Below are positions 27,391 to 36,317 of a DNA stretch of 64,000 nucleotides, in pieces (within the stretch, counting starts at the first letter, position 1; each line of letters begins with the position of its first letter). The position numbers and the translations under genes were made by a program. The notes below the pieces were generated by a model, which had not been told where the DNA came from, did no database searches, and saw only the letters and a program-made list of their open reading frames with translations. The DNA is taken from positions 1 through 64,000 of the forward strand of contig NZ_JYLL01000028.1 of NCBI RefSeq assembly GCF_001439695.1, read 5' to 3'. Origin of the DNA: Pseudomonas veronii. GTDB taxonomy: Bacteria; Pseudomonadota; Gammaproteobacteria; Pseudomonadales; Pseudomonadaceae.

Positions 27391-28092
27391 ATGAACGAAT
27401 TCCTCAACCTGCAGGGCTACGGCCCGATGCTCGCCCAGGGCGCCTGGATGACGGTCAAGCTGGCGTTCCTCGCACTGGCCCTGAGCCTTGGCCTGGGCCT
27501 GATCGCCGCTGGCGCCAAACTCTCCAGCGTCAAACTGCTGCGGGTGCCGGCCACGCTCTACACCACGCTGATTCGCAGCGTGCCGGACCTGGTGCTGATC
27601 CTGCTGATTTTCTACAGCCTGCAACTGTGGCTGAACGACCTGACCGAAGCCTTCGGCTGGAACTACTTTGAAATCGACCCGTTTACCGCCGGGGTGGTCA
27701 CCCTGGGGTTTATCTACGGCGCCTATTTCACCGAAAACTTTCGCGGCGCGATCCTCAGCGTGCCGGCCGGTCAACTGGAAGCCGCGACCGCCTATGGCCT
27801 GAGCCGCTGGCAGCGCTTTCGCCTGGTGCTGTTCCCGCAGTTGATGCGCTTCGCCCTGCCGGGGCTGGGCAATAACTGGCTGGTGTTGCTCAAGTCCACG
27901 GCGCTGGTGTCGATCATCGGCCTGTCCGACCTGGTCAAAGCCGCACAGAACGCCGGCAAGACCACCAACGAGCCGCTGTACTTCCTGATCCTCGCGGGCC
28001 TGGTGTACCTGGTGATCACCACCCTCTCCAACCGCATCTTCAAGCGCCTCGAACGGCGCTACAACCTCGGCATCAAGGGGATGGCGCGATGA
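27391..28092 (+). CDS. Basic amino acid ABC transporter permease (HisQ/AotQ-like)
   Basis: A 233-residue inner-membrane permease with about five TM helices. The EAA loop reads EAATAYGLSRWQRFRLVLFPQ. The ORF is open further upstream, but the ATG at 27391 matches the family start. A decayed REP-like inverted repeat lies at about 27313-27345 in the gap before it. Confidence 0.9.
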   Translation: MNEFLNLQGYGPMLAQGAWMTVKLAFLALALSLGLGLIAAGAKLSSVKLLRVPATLYTTLIRSVPDLVLILLIFYSLQLWLNDLTEAFGWNYFEIDPFTAGVVTLGFIYGAYFTENFRGAILSVPAGQLEAATAYGLSRWQRFRLVLFPQLMRFALPGLGNNWLVLLKSTALVSIIGLSDLVKAAQNAGKTTNEPLYFLILAGLVYLVITTLSNRIFKRLERRYNLGIKGMAR

Positions 28093-28802
28093 TCGAACTG
28101 TTCCAGCAATACGGCCTGGCCTACCTGTACAGCGACGGCGCGGGTGTGTCCGGGGTGGCGATGACCCTGTGGTTGTTCATCATCTCGGTGCTGTTCGGGT
28201 TTTTCCTGTCGATCCCCCTGGCGATCGCCCGCGTCTCGGAACACGCCTGGCTGCGCTGGCCGGTGGAGGTGTACACCTACCTGTTTCGCGGCACGCCGCT
28301 GTATATCCAACTGTTGATTTGCTACACCGGGCTGTACAGCCTGGAGGTGGTGCAGGACAACGCCCTGCTCAACCAGTTCTTCCGCAACGCGTTGAACTGC
28401 ACGCTGCTGGCGTTCGTCCTCAACACCTGTGCCTACACCGTGGAAATCTTCGCCGGGGCGATCCGCAACATTCCCCATGGCGAAATCGAAGCGGCACGCG
28501 CCTATGGCCTGCACGGCTGGCGACTGAACCTGTTTGTGGTGGTGCCCGCCGCGCTGCGCCGTGCGTTGCCGGCCTACAGCAATGAAATGATCCTGATGCT
28601 GCACGCCACGTCGCTGGCGTTTACCGCCACCGTCGCCGACATCCTCAAGGTGGCCCGCGATGCGAATGCCGAGACGTTCCTGACGTTCCAGGCCTTTGGT
28701 ATCGCCGCGCTGCTCTACATGCTGCTGTCCTTTGCACTGGTGGGCCTGTTTCGACTGGCCGAACGTCGCTGGATGCGTTTTCTTGTTCCTACCCGAGGCT
28801 AA
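28089..28802 (+). CDS. Basic amino acid ABC transporter permease (HisM/AotM-like)
   Basis: A 237-residue permease; EAA loop EAARAYGLHGWRLNLFVVVPAALRR. Its ATG overlaps the previous stop (ATGA). It forms the membrane heterodimer with the HisQ-like protein. Confidence 0.9.
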   Translation: MIELFQQYGLAYLYSDGAGVSGVAMTLWLFIISVLFGFFLSIPLAIARVSEHAWLRWPVEVYTYLFRGTPLYIQLLICYTGLYSLEVVQDNALLNQFFRNALNCTLLAFVLNTCAYTVEIFAGAIRNIPHGEIEAARAYGLHGWRLNLFVVVPAALRRALPAYSNEMILMLHATSLAFTATVADILKVARDANAETFLTFQAFGIAALLYMLLSFALVGLFRLAERRWMRFLVPTRG

Positions 28803-28805
28803 CCC

Positions 28806-29645
28806 ATGAATCAGTCCGCGCAGGCCCTGGCCACTTATCCCGTCGAGACACCCGCAGCCCCTATCGCCAAGGCGGCGACGGCGGCGGTCAAACTGCAAGT
28901 CGAAGGCATCCACAAACGCTACGGCGAACATGAAGTGCTCAAGGGCGTTTCCCTCAACGCACGCAACGGCGATGTGATCAGCCTGATCGGCGCCAGCGGC
29001 TCGGGCAAAAGCACGATGCTGCGCTGCATCAACTTTCTCGAACAGCCGGACGCCGGGGTCATCACCCTGGACGGCATCAGCATCGAAATGCGCCAGGGCC
29101 GCGCCGGCACCCGCGCACCGCACCAGGCGCAACTGCAGAACCTGCGCACACGCCTGGCCATGGTGTTCCAGCATTTCAACCTGTGGAGCCACATGACCGT
29201 ACTGGAAAACATCACCATGGCCCCGCGCCGGGTGTTGGGCGTGAGTGCGGCCGAGGCGGAACGACGTGCGCGGCTGTACCTGGACAAGGTCGGCTTGCCG
29301 GGCCGGGTGGCGGATCAATACCCGGCGTTTCTGTCCGGCGGCCAGCAGCAGCGCGTCGCCATCGCCCGCGCCTTGGCGATGGAACCGGAAATCATTCTGT
29401 TCGACGAACCGACCTCCGCCTTGGACCCTGAGCTTGTAGGAGAAGTCCTCAAAGTCATACAGACGTTGGCTGAGGAAGGTCGTACCATGTTGATGGTCAC
29501 CCACGAAATGGGCTTTGCCCGCCAGGTGTCCAGCCAAGTGCTGTTTTTGCACCAGGGCCGCGTCGAAGAACAAGGCGGTGCCGAAATTCTCGACCATCCC
29601 AACAGCGAACGCTTGCAGCAATTTCTTTCCAACCGCTTGAAGTGA
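28806..29645 (+). CDS. Basic amino acid ABC transporter ATPase (HisP/AotP-like)
   Basis: A 279-residue ATPase with Walker A GASGSGKST, Q-loop (VFQHFNLW), signature LSGGQQQRVAIARAL, Walker B IILFDEPTSALDPE and the H-loop (MLMVTHEMGFARQ). It has an N-terminal extension of about 30 Ala/Pro-rich residues before the ABC domain, longer than in HisP. Confidence 0.92.
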   Translation: MNQSAQALATYPVETPAAPIAKAATAAVKLQVEGIHKRYGEHEVLKGVSLNARNGDVISLIGASGSGKSTMLRCINFLEQPDAGVITLDGISIEMRQGRAGTRAPHQAQLQNLRTRLAMVFQHFNLWSHMTVLENITMAPRRVLGVSAAEAERRARLYLDKVGLPGRVADQYPAFLSGGQQQRVAIARALAMEPEIILFDEPTSALDPELVGEVLKVIQTLAEEGRTMLMVTHEMGFARQVSSQVLFLHQGRVEEQGGAEILDHPNSERLQQFLSNRLK

Positions 29646-29650
29646 AACCC

Positions 29651-30148
29651 ATGGATACCAAGGCCAACGGACCCCATTCCTCCCCTGCGCTGGATCGCAT
29701 CGATGAGGCGATCATCGACGTGCTGCGGCATCAGGGGCGTATCACCTACGAGAAGCTCTCGTCGCTGGTGCATCTGACCCCCAGGCCCTGCCTGGAACGG
29801 GTGCGCAAGCTCGAACGGCGCGGGGTGATCCGCGGGTACGGGGCGATCATCGACGTGCAGATGGTCTCACCGGGGCTGTCGCTGCTGGTGCTGGTGGCCT
29901 TGTCCAACCAGAGCGGGCGCTCGGCGCAAAAGGCCTTCGAAGCCTGCGTCAAAGCCTGCCCGCAGGTGTTCGAATGCCAGTTGATCAGCGGGCCGTTCGA
30001 CTACAGCCTGCGCATGCGTTGCCGGGATATGGAACATTACCGAGTGCTGACGGAGACCTGGTTGAACAACGATGAGTTGCACATCGACAAATTGGTGGCC
30101 CACCCCGAACTCGCGGTAGTCAAAAACACCGCCACCGAACTGGCCTGA
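29651..30148 (+). CDS. Lrp/AsnC-family regulator
   Basis: A 165-residue regulator with an N-terminal HTH (about 15-75; IDEAIIDVLRHQGRITYEKL, LTPRPCLERVRKLERRGVI) and a RAM domain. It begins at ATG 29651; a GTG at 29642 overlapping the ATPase stop is the alternative. As the last gene of the transporter operon it is the natural candidate to control ctlX/ocd and transport in response to ornithine, citrulline or arginine (inference). Confidence 0.87.
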   Translation: MDTKANGPHSSPALDRIDEAIIDVLRHQGRITYEKLSSLVHLTPRPCLERVRKLERRGVIRGYGAIIDVQMVSPGLSLLVLVALSNQSGRSAQKAFEACVKACPQVFECQLISGPFDYSLRMRCRDMEHYRVLTETWLNNDELHIDKLVAHPELAVVKNTATELA

Positions 30149-30170
30149 TCCCCAGACACCGAAGATCAAA

Positions 30171-30924
30171 TGTGGGAGGGGGCTTGCCCCCGATTGCAAT
30201 TTGTCAGCTACAAATTAGTTGACTGATACACCGCCATCGGGGGCAAGCCCCCTCCCACATTTGGATCTCCGTGGATCAGATAAAGCTCATTCTGCTCTTG
30301 GCCGCGGCCTTATAGCCGACCACATCCTGGAAGCCGAACGCGGTCAAGAGTGTGGGAGGGGGCTTGCCCCCGATTGCAATCTGTCAGCTACAAATTAGTT
30401 GACTGATACACCGCCATCGGGGGCAAGCCCCCTCCCACATTTTGATCTCCGTGGATCAGATAGGGCTCATTCTGCTCTTGGCCGCGGCCTTATTAGCCGA
30501 CCACATCCTGGAAGCCGAATGCGGTCAAGAGTGTGGGAGGGGGCTTGCCCCCGATTGCAATCTGTCAGCTACAAATTAGTTGACTGATACACCGCCATCG
30601 GGGGCAAGCCCCCTCCCACATTTGGATCTCCGTGGATCAGATAGGGCTCATTCTGCTCTTGGCCGCGGCCTTATTAGCCGACCACATCCTGGAAGCCGAA
30701 CGCGGTCGAGATTGTGGGAGGGGGCTTGCCCCCTCCCACATTTGGATCTCCGTGGATCAGATAGGGCTCATTCTGCTCTTGGCCGCGGCCTTATAGCCGA
30801 CCACATCCTGGAAGCCGAACGCGGTCAAAAGTGTGGGAGGGGGCTTGCCCCCGATTGCAATCTGTCAGCTACAAATTAGTTGACTGATACACCGCCATCG
30901 CGGGCAAGCCCCCTCCCACATTTT
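30171..30924. repeat. Tandem REPIN array, 180-181 bp unit, five REPINs
   Basis: REPIN starts recur at 30171, 30351, 30532, 30713 and 30832. The full unit is a 92-bp REPIN followed by an ~88-bp linker (GATCTCCGTGGATCAGATA to GCGGTCAAGAG). The fourth REPIN has lost 62 bp of loop and inner arms, leaving TGTGGGAGGGGGCTTG fused to the closing arm. The linker read on the minus strand has a protein-like frame ending KSRMSFI and a stop. The array fills the space between the Lrp gene and pvdA; ORFs inside it are repeat translations. Confidence 0.95.
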
Positions 30925-30970
30925 CTACCCCGGTACGGCAGATGCCTCCAAAAGTCGCTACAAGCGTTCA

Positions 30971-32308
30971 TCAGCTCGCCGTAGCAAGCAGCAAATCCTG
31001 CACCGAACGCCCCTGCCCACGGTGGCGATCATGCGCGTACAACGATGCGGCAATCTCATCCGCCCGGATCGGCAGCACCGACAGCAAGGTATCGCTCAAC
31101 CCATGGCTGGCCTGGCTGAAACCCTGGATGTAGATGCCGGCCTTGCACCGCTCATCCGTCACGATGCGGTAGTCGCGGCTGACTTCGAAGTCGCTCATAT
31201 AGGCCTGCAGCGGCGCCAGCAACTCGCGGTGCATCTGGCGCTCGTAGCCGGTGGCCAGGATCACCGCGTCGTAATGGCTGACGCTGGTTTCGCCGTTGGC
31301 GTTATTGCGCAGGGTCAACTCGATGCCCAACGGACCGGCGCTGACGTTCTCGACTACGGTCATGGTGCGGAAGGCCTGGCGCGCGGTGCCGGAGACTTTC
31401 TGGCGATAGAAGATGCCATAGATGCGCTCGATCAACTCCAGGTCAACCACCGAATAGTTGGTGTTCTGGTACTCGGCGATCAGCCGCTCACGCTCGGCGC
31501 CGACCTGCTGGAACACCAGGTCGGTAAAGGCCGGCGAAAACACTTCGTTGACGAACGGGCTGTCATCCGCCGGTTTCAGCGCCGAGCCGCGGAGGATCAT
31601 ATCGACTTGTACCGCCGGGAAGCCGTCGTTCAAATCGATGAACGCTTCGGCCGCGCTCTGGCCGCCGCCGATCACCGCGATACGCATCGCCTTGCCCTGC
31701 ACGCAAGGCTGCTGGGCCATGCGCGCCAGGTACTGGGAATGGTGGAACACGCGGGGGTCATCCCCGAACGCCTTGAACACGTCGGGCACGCGCGGCGTGC
31801 CGCCAGCGCTGACCACCACCGAACGGGTGGTGCGGACATGCTGTTCACCCAACGCATCGCGGGAAATCACGCGCAGTGCTTCAACCTGCTGCTGATGCAG
31901 GATCGGTTCGATGGCCAGCACTTCCTCGCCGTAGCGGCTCTGGGCCTGGAACTGCCCGGCGACCCAGCGCAGGTAGTCGTTGAACTCCATGCGGCATGGA
32001 TAGAACGTGCCAAGGTTGATGAAATCGACCAGACGGTTGTGGGCTTTCAGGTAGTTGACGAAGGAATATGGGCTGGTGGGGTTGCGCAGGGTCACCAAGT
32101 CCTTGAGGAACGAAATCTGCAGTTCGCTCTGGGTCACCAGGGTATTGCCGTGCCAACGGTAGTCGGCCTGCTTGTCGAGAAACAGCACGTCCAGTTTGCC
32201 CTGGGCCTTTTCGCGCTCCTGCAGGGCGATGGCCAGCGCCAGGTTCGAAGGGCCGAAACCGATACCGATCAAGTCGTGAACCGCGGGCGAAGCAATTGCC
32301 TGTGTCAT
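30971..32308 (-). CDS. pvdA: L-ornithine N5-monooxygenase PvdA
   Basis: A 445-residue flavin N-hydroxylase, full length. FAD motif GFGPSNLALAIALQE, substrate-region motif QISFLKDLVTLRNPTSPYSF, NADPH motif GGGQSAAEAF and the C-terminal ILATGYERQ. It hydroxylates ornithine for the formyl-hydroxyornithine of pyoverdine. The ATG at 32308 (MTQAIASPAVHDL) matches the known PvdA start and follows GAGG; the frame to 32368 runs into promoter DNA. A PvdS-type promoter lies 84 bases upstream. Confidence 0.97.
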   Translation of the reverse strand: MTQAIASPAVHDLIGIGFGPSNLALAIALQEREKAQGKLDVLFLDKQADYRWHGNTLVTQSELQISFLKDLVTLRNPTSPYSFVNYLKAHNRLVDFINLGTFYPCRMEFNDYLRWVAGQFQAQSRYGEEVLAIEPILHQQQVEALRVISRDALGEQHVRTTRSVVVSAGGTPRVPDVFKAFGDDPRVFHHSQYLARMAQQPCVQGKAMRIAVIGGGQSAAEAFIDLNDGFPAVQVDMILRGSALKPADDSPFVNEVFSPAFTDLVFQQVGAERERLIAEYQNTNYSVVDLELIERIYGIFYRQKVSGTARQAFRTMTVVENVSAGPLGIELTLRNNANGETSVSHYDAVILATGYERQMHRELLAPLQAYMSDFEVSRDYRIVTDERCKAGIYIQGFSQASHGLSDTLLSVLPIRADEIAASLYAHDRHRGQGRSVQDLLLATAS

Positions 32309-32391
32309 TCCAGTGTCCTCTGGATAAGCCCCTTGGCGGTGGGGCGGGAATACCTTCACGACCTGCACAACAGGTCATGTGTTGATAGGAA

Positions 32392-32415
32392 ACGAGGACA
32401 ATGAATTAAAATTTA
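32392..32415 (-). promoter_or_regulatory. PvdS iron-starvation box (TAAAT-N16-CGT) of pvdA
   Basis: On the minus strand TAAAT (32415-32411) and CGT (32394-32392) are separated by exactly 16 bases, the published consensus for PvdS-dependent pyoverdine promoters. It sits between the end of fpvI and pvdA, so pvdA has its own sigma-PvdS promoter. Confidence 0.88.
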
Positions 32416-32427
32416 ACCACTTGACGC

Positions 32428-32910
32428 TCAGGGTGCGTCCCACTCGCGCATCCGCACCCGGCAGTGCTTCATCGCATTGACAATGTGTTTTTCCACCAGG
32501 CTGCGGGAAATCCCCAGGCGCTCGGCAATCTGCGCGTGGGACAGGCCGTCGAGCTTGCGCAGCAGGAAGCTGTCGCGGCAGACCGCCGGCAACTCGGCCA
32601 AGGCGCGTTCGAGCATCTGCAGGCGCTGAGTGTGATCGTGGGTGGCGTGGGGCGAAGCGTTGGCGAAGCGCTCTTCGGCGTCCAGCACCTCCAGCGGCTC
32701 GACCTGACGCAAGGCGTTGCGTCGATGGCCGTCGATCACCAGGTTCAGCGCGGTACGGTACAAAAAGGCGCGGGGCTGGTCGATGGGGGTGTCACTGGCG
32801 CGTTCCAGCACCCGCACATAAGCGTCATGCACCACATCTTCGGCCACCTGGCGGTTGCCCAGCTTGGCGTTGAGGAAACACACCAGCTCGCGATAGTAGT
32901 TTTCCAACAT
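32428..32910 (-). CDS. fpvI: ECF sigma factor FpvI
   Basis: A 160-residue iron-starvation-type ECF sigma factor: sigma70 region 2 at about 5-65 (GNRQVAEDVVHDAYVRVLE; FLYRTALNLVIDGHRR) and region 4 at about 105-155 (LLRKLDGLSHAQIAERLGI). The ATG at 32910 (MLENYYRELVCFL) matches FpvI, which directs transcription of the ferripyoverdine receptor and is held by the anti-sigma FpvR. The extra 34 upstream residues of the ORF are not family-like. Length and start exclude PvdS (about 187 residues). Confidence 0.9.
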   Translation of the reverse strand: MLENYYRELVCFLNAKLGNRQVAEDVVHDAYVRVLERASDTPIDQPRAFLYRTALNLVIDGHRRNALRQVEPLEVLDAEERFANASPHATHDHTQRLQMLERALAELPAVCRDSFLLRKLDGLSHAQIAERLGISRSLVEKHIVNAMKHCRVRMREWDAP

Positions 32911-32996
32911 GACTCCCGACCACCTGACGGCGGTATTAGGTCCTTGAATGCTTAAAAAGACAGCCCATGAGTGATGGCAGTTTGGGCAAGTGCAAT

Positions 32997-33011
32997 TTAT
33001 AGTAATTCTCA
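32997..33011 (-). promoter_or_regulatory. Candidate Fur box upstream of fpvI
   Basis: TGAGAATTACTATAA on the minus strand matches 11 of 14 positions of the 7-1-7 Fur consensus TGATAAT-N-ATTATCA. It lies about 90 bases before the fpvI start, where iron repression is expected. Confidence 0.5.
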
Positions 33012-33086
33012 TCTACTTTTAAAGAAGACTTGCTTCAGCGGGCAATTTTTTTACTCGCCAGCACTGTAACTACTTGTGAAACAGCC

Positions 33087-33110
33087 TAAATCTTCGGGCC
33101 ATGCTCTCGT
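33087..33110 (+). promoter_or_regulatory. PvdS iron-starvation box (TAAAT-N16-CGT) of pvdRT-opmQ
   Basis: TAAAT (33087-33091), exactly 16 bases, CGT (33108-33110), 55 bases before the pvdR ATG. It is the second exact match to the PvdS promoter consensus, in the right place and direction for the efflux operon. Confidence 0.85.
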
Positions 33111-33165
33111 TTAACTGTCAGCCCCCCGCAACTGCGGTCCGAACTTTCCTGGCTGGAACCAACCC

Positions 33166-34341
33166 ATGAAACGCCCTCGACCTGCCCGACACGCCCTGCT
33201 GGTTGTGGCGTGCCTGATCCCTGTTATCGGCATCGCCGCCTGGCAATTGCAGCCGCCGGGGCGCGACAGCCTGGTCACCGTTACCGTGACCCGCGGCAAC
33301 ATTGAAAACAGCGTCACCGCCCTGGGCACCCTGCAACCGCGACGCTATGTGGATGTGGGCGCCCAGGCGTCCGGGCAGATCCGCAAGATCCATGTCGAAG
33401 CCGGCGATCAGGTGCAGGAAGGCCAGTTGCTGGTAGAGATCGACCCCTCGACGCAAAAAGCCAAGCTCGACGCCAGCCGCTACGCCATCGAAAACCTCAA
33501 GGCCCAATTGCAGGAGCAGAAAGCCCAGCACGCACTGGCGCGCCAGAAGTACCAGCGCCAGCAGCGCCTGGCCGCCGGCAACGCGACCCGCGAAGAGGAC
33601 GTGCAAACCGCCAAGTCCGAACTGAGCGCCACCCAGGCGCGGGTCGACATGTTCCAGGCGCAGATTCTCCAGGCCCAGGCCAGCCTGCGCAGGGACGAGG
33701 CGGAATTGGGCTATACGCGCATCTATGCGCCGATGACCGGCACCGTGGTGGCGGTGGACGCACGGGTCGGCCAGACCCTCAATGCCCAGCAGCAAACGCC
33801 GCTGATCCTGCGCATCGCCAAGTTGTCACCGATGACCGTGTGGGCCGAGGTCTCGGAAGCCGATATCGGCCACGTCAAACCCGGTATGACCGCCTATTTC
33901 ACCACCCTCAGCGGCGGCAACCGCCGCTGGACCAGCAGCGTGCGGCAGATCCTGCCGATCCCGCCCAAGCCGCTGAACGAAACCCAGGGCAGCGGCAGCC
34001 CCAGCAGTTCGAACAAGAGCGGCAGCGGCCGCGTGGTGCTGTACACCGTGCTGCTGGACGTGGACAACAGCGACAACGCCTTGATGGCCGAAATGACCAC
34101 CCAAGTGTTTTTCGTCGCCGGCCAGGTCAAGGATGCGCTCACCGCGCCGGTCGCCGCCCTGCAAGACAGCACCAGCGCCGACCGGCAGACCGCCCGCGTG
34201 GTCGCGGAAAACGGCCGCATCGAAGAGCGCGTCGTGCGTCTGGGCATCAGCGACCGCCTGCGCGTCGAAGTGTTGGAAGGCCTCAGCGAAGGCGATCACC
34301 TGCTGATCGGGCCGGGCGACGGCAGCGGGGGGTTGAATTGA
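33166..34341 (+). CDS. pvdR: Pyoverdine efflux periplasmic adaptor PvdR
   Basis: A 391-residue MacA-like membrane-fusion protein: N-terminal membrane anchor (about 9-28), lipoyl half-motif GAQASGQIRKIHVEAGDQV, long alpha-hairpin (about 95-175, QLQEQKAQHALARQKYQRQQ), second lipoyl half IYAPMTGTVVAVDARVG and beta-barrel. It joins the inner-membrane ABC pump PvdT to OpmQ for secretion and recycling of pyoverdine. First gene of the operon. Confidence 0.95.
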   Translation: MKRPRPARHALLVVACLIPVIGIAAWQLQPPGRDSLVTVTVTRGNIENSVTALGTLQPRRYVDVGAQASGQIRKIHVEAGDQVQEGQLLVEIDPSTQKAKLDASRYAIENLKAQLQEQKAQHALARQKYQRQQRLAAGNATREEDVQTAKSELSATQARVDMFQAQILQAQASLRRDEAELGYTRIYAPMTGTVVAVDARVGQTLNAQQQTPLILRIAKLSPMTVWAEVSEADIGHVKPGMTAYFTTLSGGNRRWTSSVRQILPIPPKPLNETQGSGSPSSSNKSGSGRVVLYTVLLDVDNSDNALMAEMTTQVFFVAGQVKDALTAPVAALQDSTSADRQTARVVAENGRIEERVVRLGISDRLRVEVLEGLSEGDHLLIGPGDGSGGLN

Positions 34342-36317
34342 GCACGCCCCTGATCGAACTCAAGCACATCCGCAAATCCTACGGCGGCGGCGACAGCCCG
34401 CAGGTCGACGTATTGCGCGGCGTCGACCTGTCGATCCATGCCGGGGAATTCGTCGCCATCGTCGGCGCCTCGGGTTCCGGCAAATCCACACTGATGAACA
34501 TCCTCGGCTGCCTCGACCGCCCCACCGCCGGCGACTACCTGTTCGCCGGCGAAAACGTCGCGCACCTGGACAGCGACGCACTGGCTTGGCTGCGCCGCGA
34601 AGCCTTCGGCTTTGTGTTCCAGGGCTACCACTTGATCCCGTCGGCGTCGGCCCAGGAAAACGTCGAAATGCCGGCGATCTACGCCGGCATCAGCGCCGCC
34701 GAACGCCACGCCCGCGCCAGGGCCCTGCTCACGCGCCTGGGCCTGGCCGACCGCACCGGCAACCGTCCGCATCAACTGTCCGGCGGCCAGCAGCAACGGG
34801 TCTCCATCGCCCGCGCGCTGATGAACGGGGGGCATATCATCCTCGCCGACGAGCCCACCGGCGCCCTCGACAGCCACAGCGGCGCCGAGGTAATGCGCCT
34901 GCTCGACGAACTGGCCAGCCAGGGCCACGTGGTGATCCTGATCACCCACGACCGCGACGTGGCGGCGCGGGCCAACCGCATCATCGAAATTCGCGACGGC
35001 CTGATCATCAGCGACTCGGCCGACAGCACCCGCCACCGCCCGGCCAGCGCCGACAGCGCCGACAGCGCGGCGCTGCAAGCCGTCGACCTGCGCCAGCGCC
35101 TGGCCGAAGGCGCCGAGCACAACGGCGCGTGGAAGGCCGAACTGCTCGACGCCGTGCAGGCCGCCTGGCGCGTGATGTGGATCAACCGCTTCCGCACCGC
35201 CCTGACCCTGCTCGGGATCATCATCGGCGTGGCCTCGGTGGTGGTGATGCTGGCGGTGGGCGAAGGCAGCAAGCGCCAGGTCATGGCACAGATGGGCGCA
35301 TTCGGCTCCAACATCCTCTACCTCAGTGGCTCCTCGCCCAACCCGCGCACGCCGCTGGGCATCGTGACCCTCAACGATGTCGCGGCATTGGCGACGCTGC
35401 CGCAGATCAAGCGGATCATGCCGGTCAACGGCAGCGACGCCGGCATCCGCTACGGCAACCTGGATTACCTGGCCTATGTGGGCGGCAACGACGTCAACTT
35501 TCCGCAGATCTTCAACTGGCCGGTGGTCGAGGGCAGTTACTTCACCGAAGCCGACGAGCGCGCCGGTGCCACGGTCGCGGTGATCGGCCACCGCATCCGC
35601 GAGAAACTGTTCAAGCAGGTCAGCCCGATCGGCCAATACATCCTCATCGAAAACGTGCCTTTCCAGGTGATCGGCGTGCTCGCGGAAAAGGGCTCCAGCT
35701 CCGGCAATAAAGACAGCGACGACCGCGTGGCCATTCCCTACTCCGCCGCCAGCGTGCGCCTGTTCGGCACGTACAACCCCGAATACGTGGTGATTGCCGC
35801 CGCCGATGCGCGCAAGGTACGGGAAGCCGAACAAGCCATCGACCAACTGATGCTGCGCCTGCATAACGGCAAGCGTGACTACCAACTGACCAACAACGCG
35901 GCAATGATCCAGGCCGAGGCGCACACGCAAAACACGCTGTCGCTGATGCTCGGTTCGATCGCCGCGATTTCGCTGCTGGTGGGCGGCATCGGGGTGATGA
36001 ACATCATGTTGATGACCGTGCGCGAACGCACCCGCGAAATCGGTATCCGCATGGCCACCGGCGCGCGCCAGCGCGACATCCTGCGCCAGTTCCTGACCGA
36101 GGCGCTGATGCTCTCGGTGGTTGGCGGCCTGTGCGGTATCGGCCTGGCGCTGCTGGTCGGCGGCGTGCTGATGCTGGCCAAGGTCGCGGTGCAGTTTTCC
36201 CTGGTGGCGGTGCTCGGCGCGTTTGGCTGCGCACTGGTCACTGGCGTCGTATTCGGCTTTATGCCGGCCCGTAAAGCTGCCCGGCTCGATCCGGTTAAGG
36301 CGTTGACCAGTGAATAA
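34338..36317 (+). CDS. pvdT: Pyoverdine efflux ABC pump PvdT (MacB type)
   Basis: A 659-residue fused ATPase-permease. N-terminal ABC domain (Walker A GASGSGKST, signature LSGGQQQRVSIARAL, Walker B IILADEPTGALD), TM1 at about 290-310, large periplasmic domain, and three C-terminal TM helices with the MacB motif REIGIRMATGARQRDILRQF. No ATG fits; the start is TTG at 34338, overlapping the pvdR stop (TTGA) and preceded by GGGGGG. The length matches PAO1 PvdT. Confidence 0.93.
   Translation: MSTPLIELKHIRKSYGGGDSPQVDVLRGVDLSIHAGEFVAIVGASGSGKSTLMNILGCLDRPTAGDYLFAGENVAHLDSDALAWLRREAFGFVFQGYHLIPSASAQENVEMPAIYAGISAAERHARARALLTRLGLADRTGNRPHQLSGGQQQRVSIARALMNGGHIILADEPTGALDSHSGAEVMRLLDELASQGHVVILITHDRDVAARANRIIEIRDGLIISDSADSTRHRPASADSADSAALQAVDLRQRLAEGAEHNGAWKAELLDAVQAAWRVMWINRFRTALTLLGIIIGVASVVVMLAVGEGSKRQVMAQMGAFGSNILYLSGSSPNPRTPLGIVTLNDVAALATLPQIKRIMPVNGSDAGIRYGNLDYLAYVGGNDVNFPQIFNWPVVEGSYFTEADERAGATVAVIGHRIREKLFKQVSPIGQYILIENVPFQVIGVLAEKGSSSGNKDSDDRVAIPYSAASVRLFGTYNPEYVVIAAADARKVREAEQAIDQLMLRLHNGKRDYQLTNNAAMIQAEAHTQNTLSLMLGSIAAISLLVGGIGVMNIMLMTVRERTREIGIRMATGARQRDILRQFLTEALMLSVVGGLCGIGLALLVGGVLMLAKVAVQFSLVAVLGAFGCALVTGVVFGFMPARKAARLDPVKALTSE

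Noticed and set aside
30399..30879. Plus-strand ORFs with repeated DLRGSDRAHSALGRG text
   Set aside because: They are reading frames through the second REPIN array, interrupted at each indel; not genes.
32910..33012. Longer start for the sigma factor (194 codons, opening with CPNCHH)
   Set aside because: The extension overlaps the Fur-like promoter region and the FpvI family starts at MLENYYREL; the CxxC-like residues are chance.
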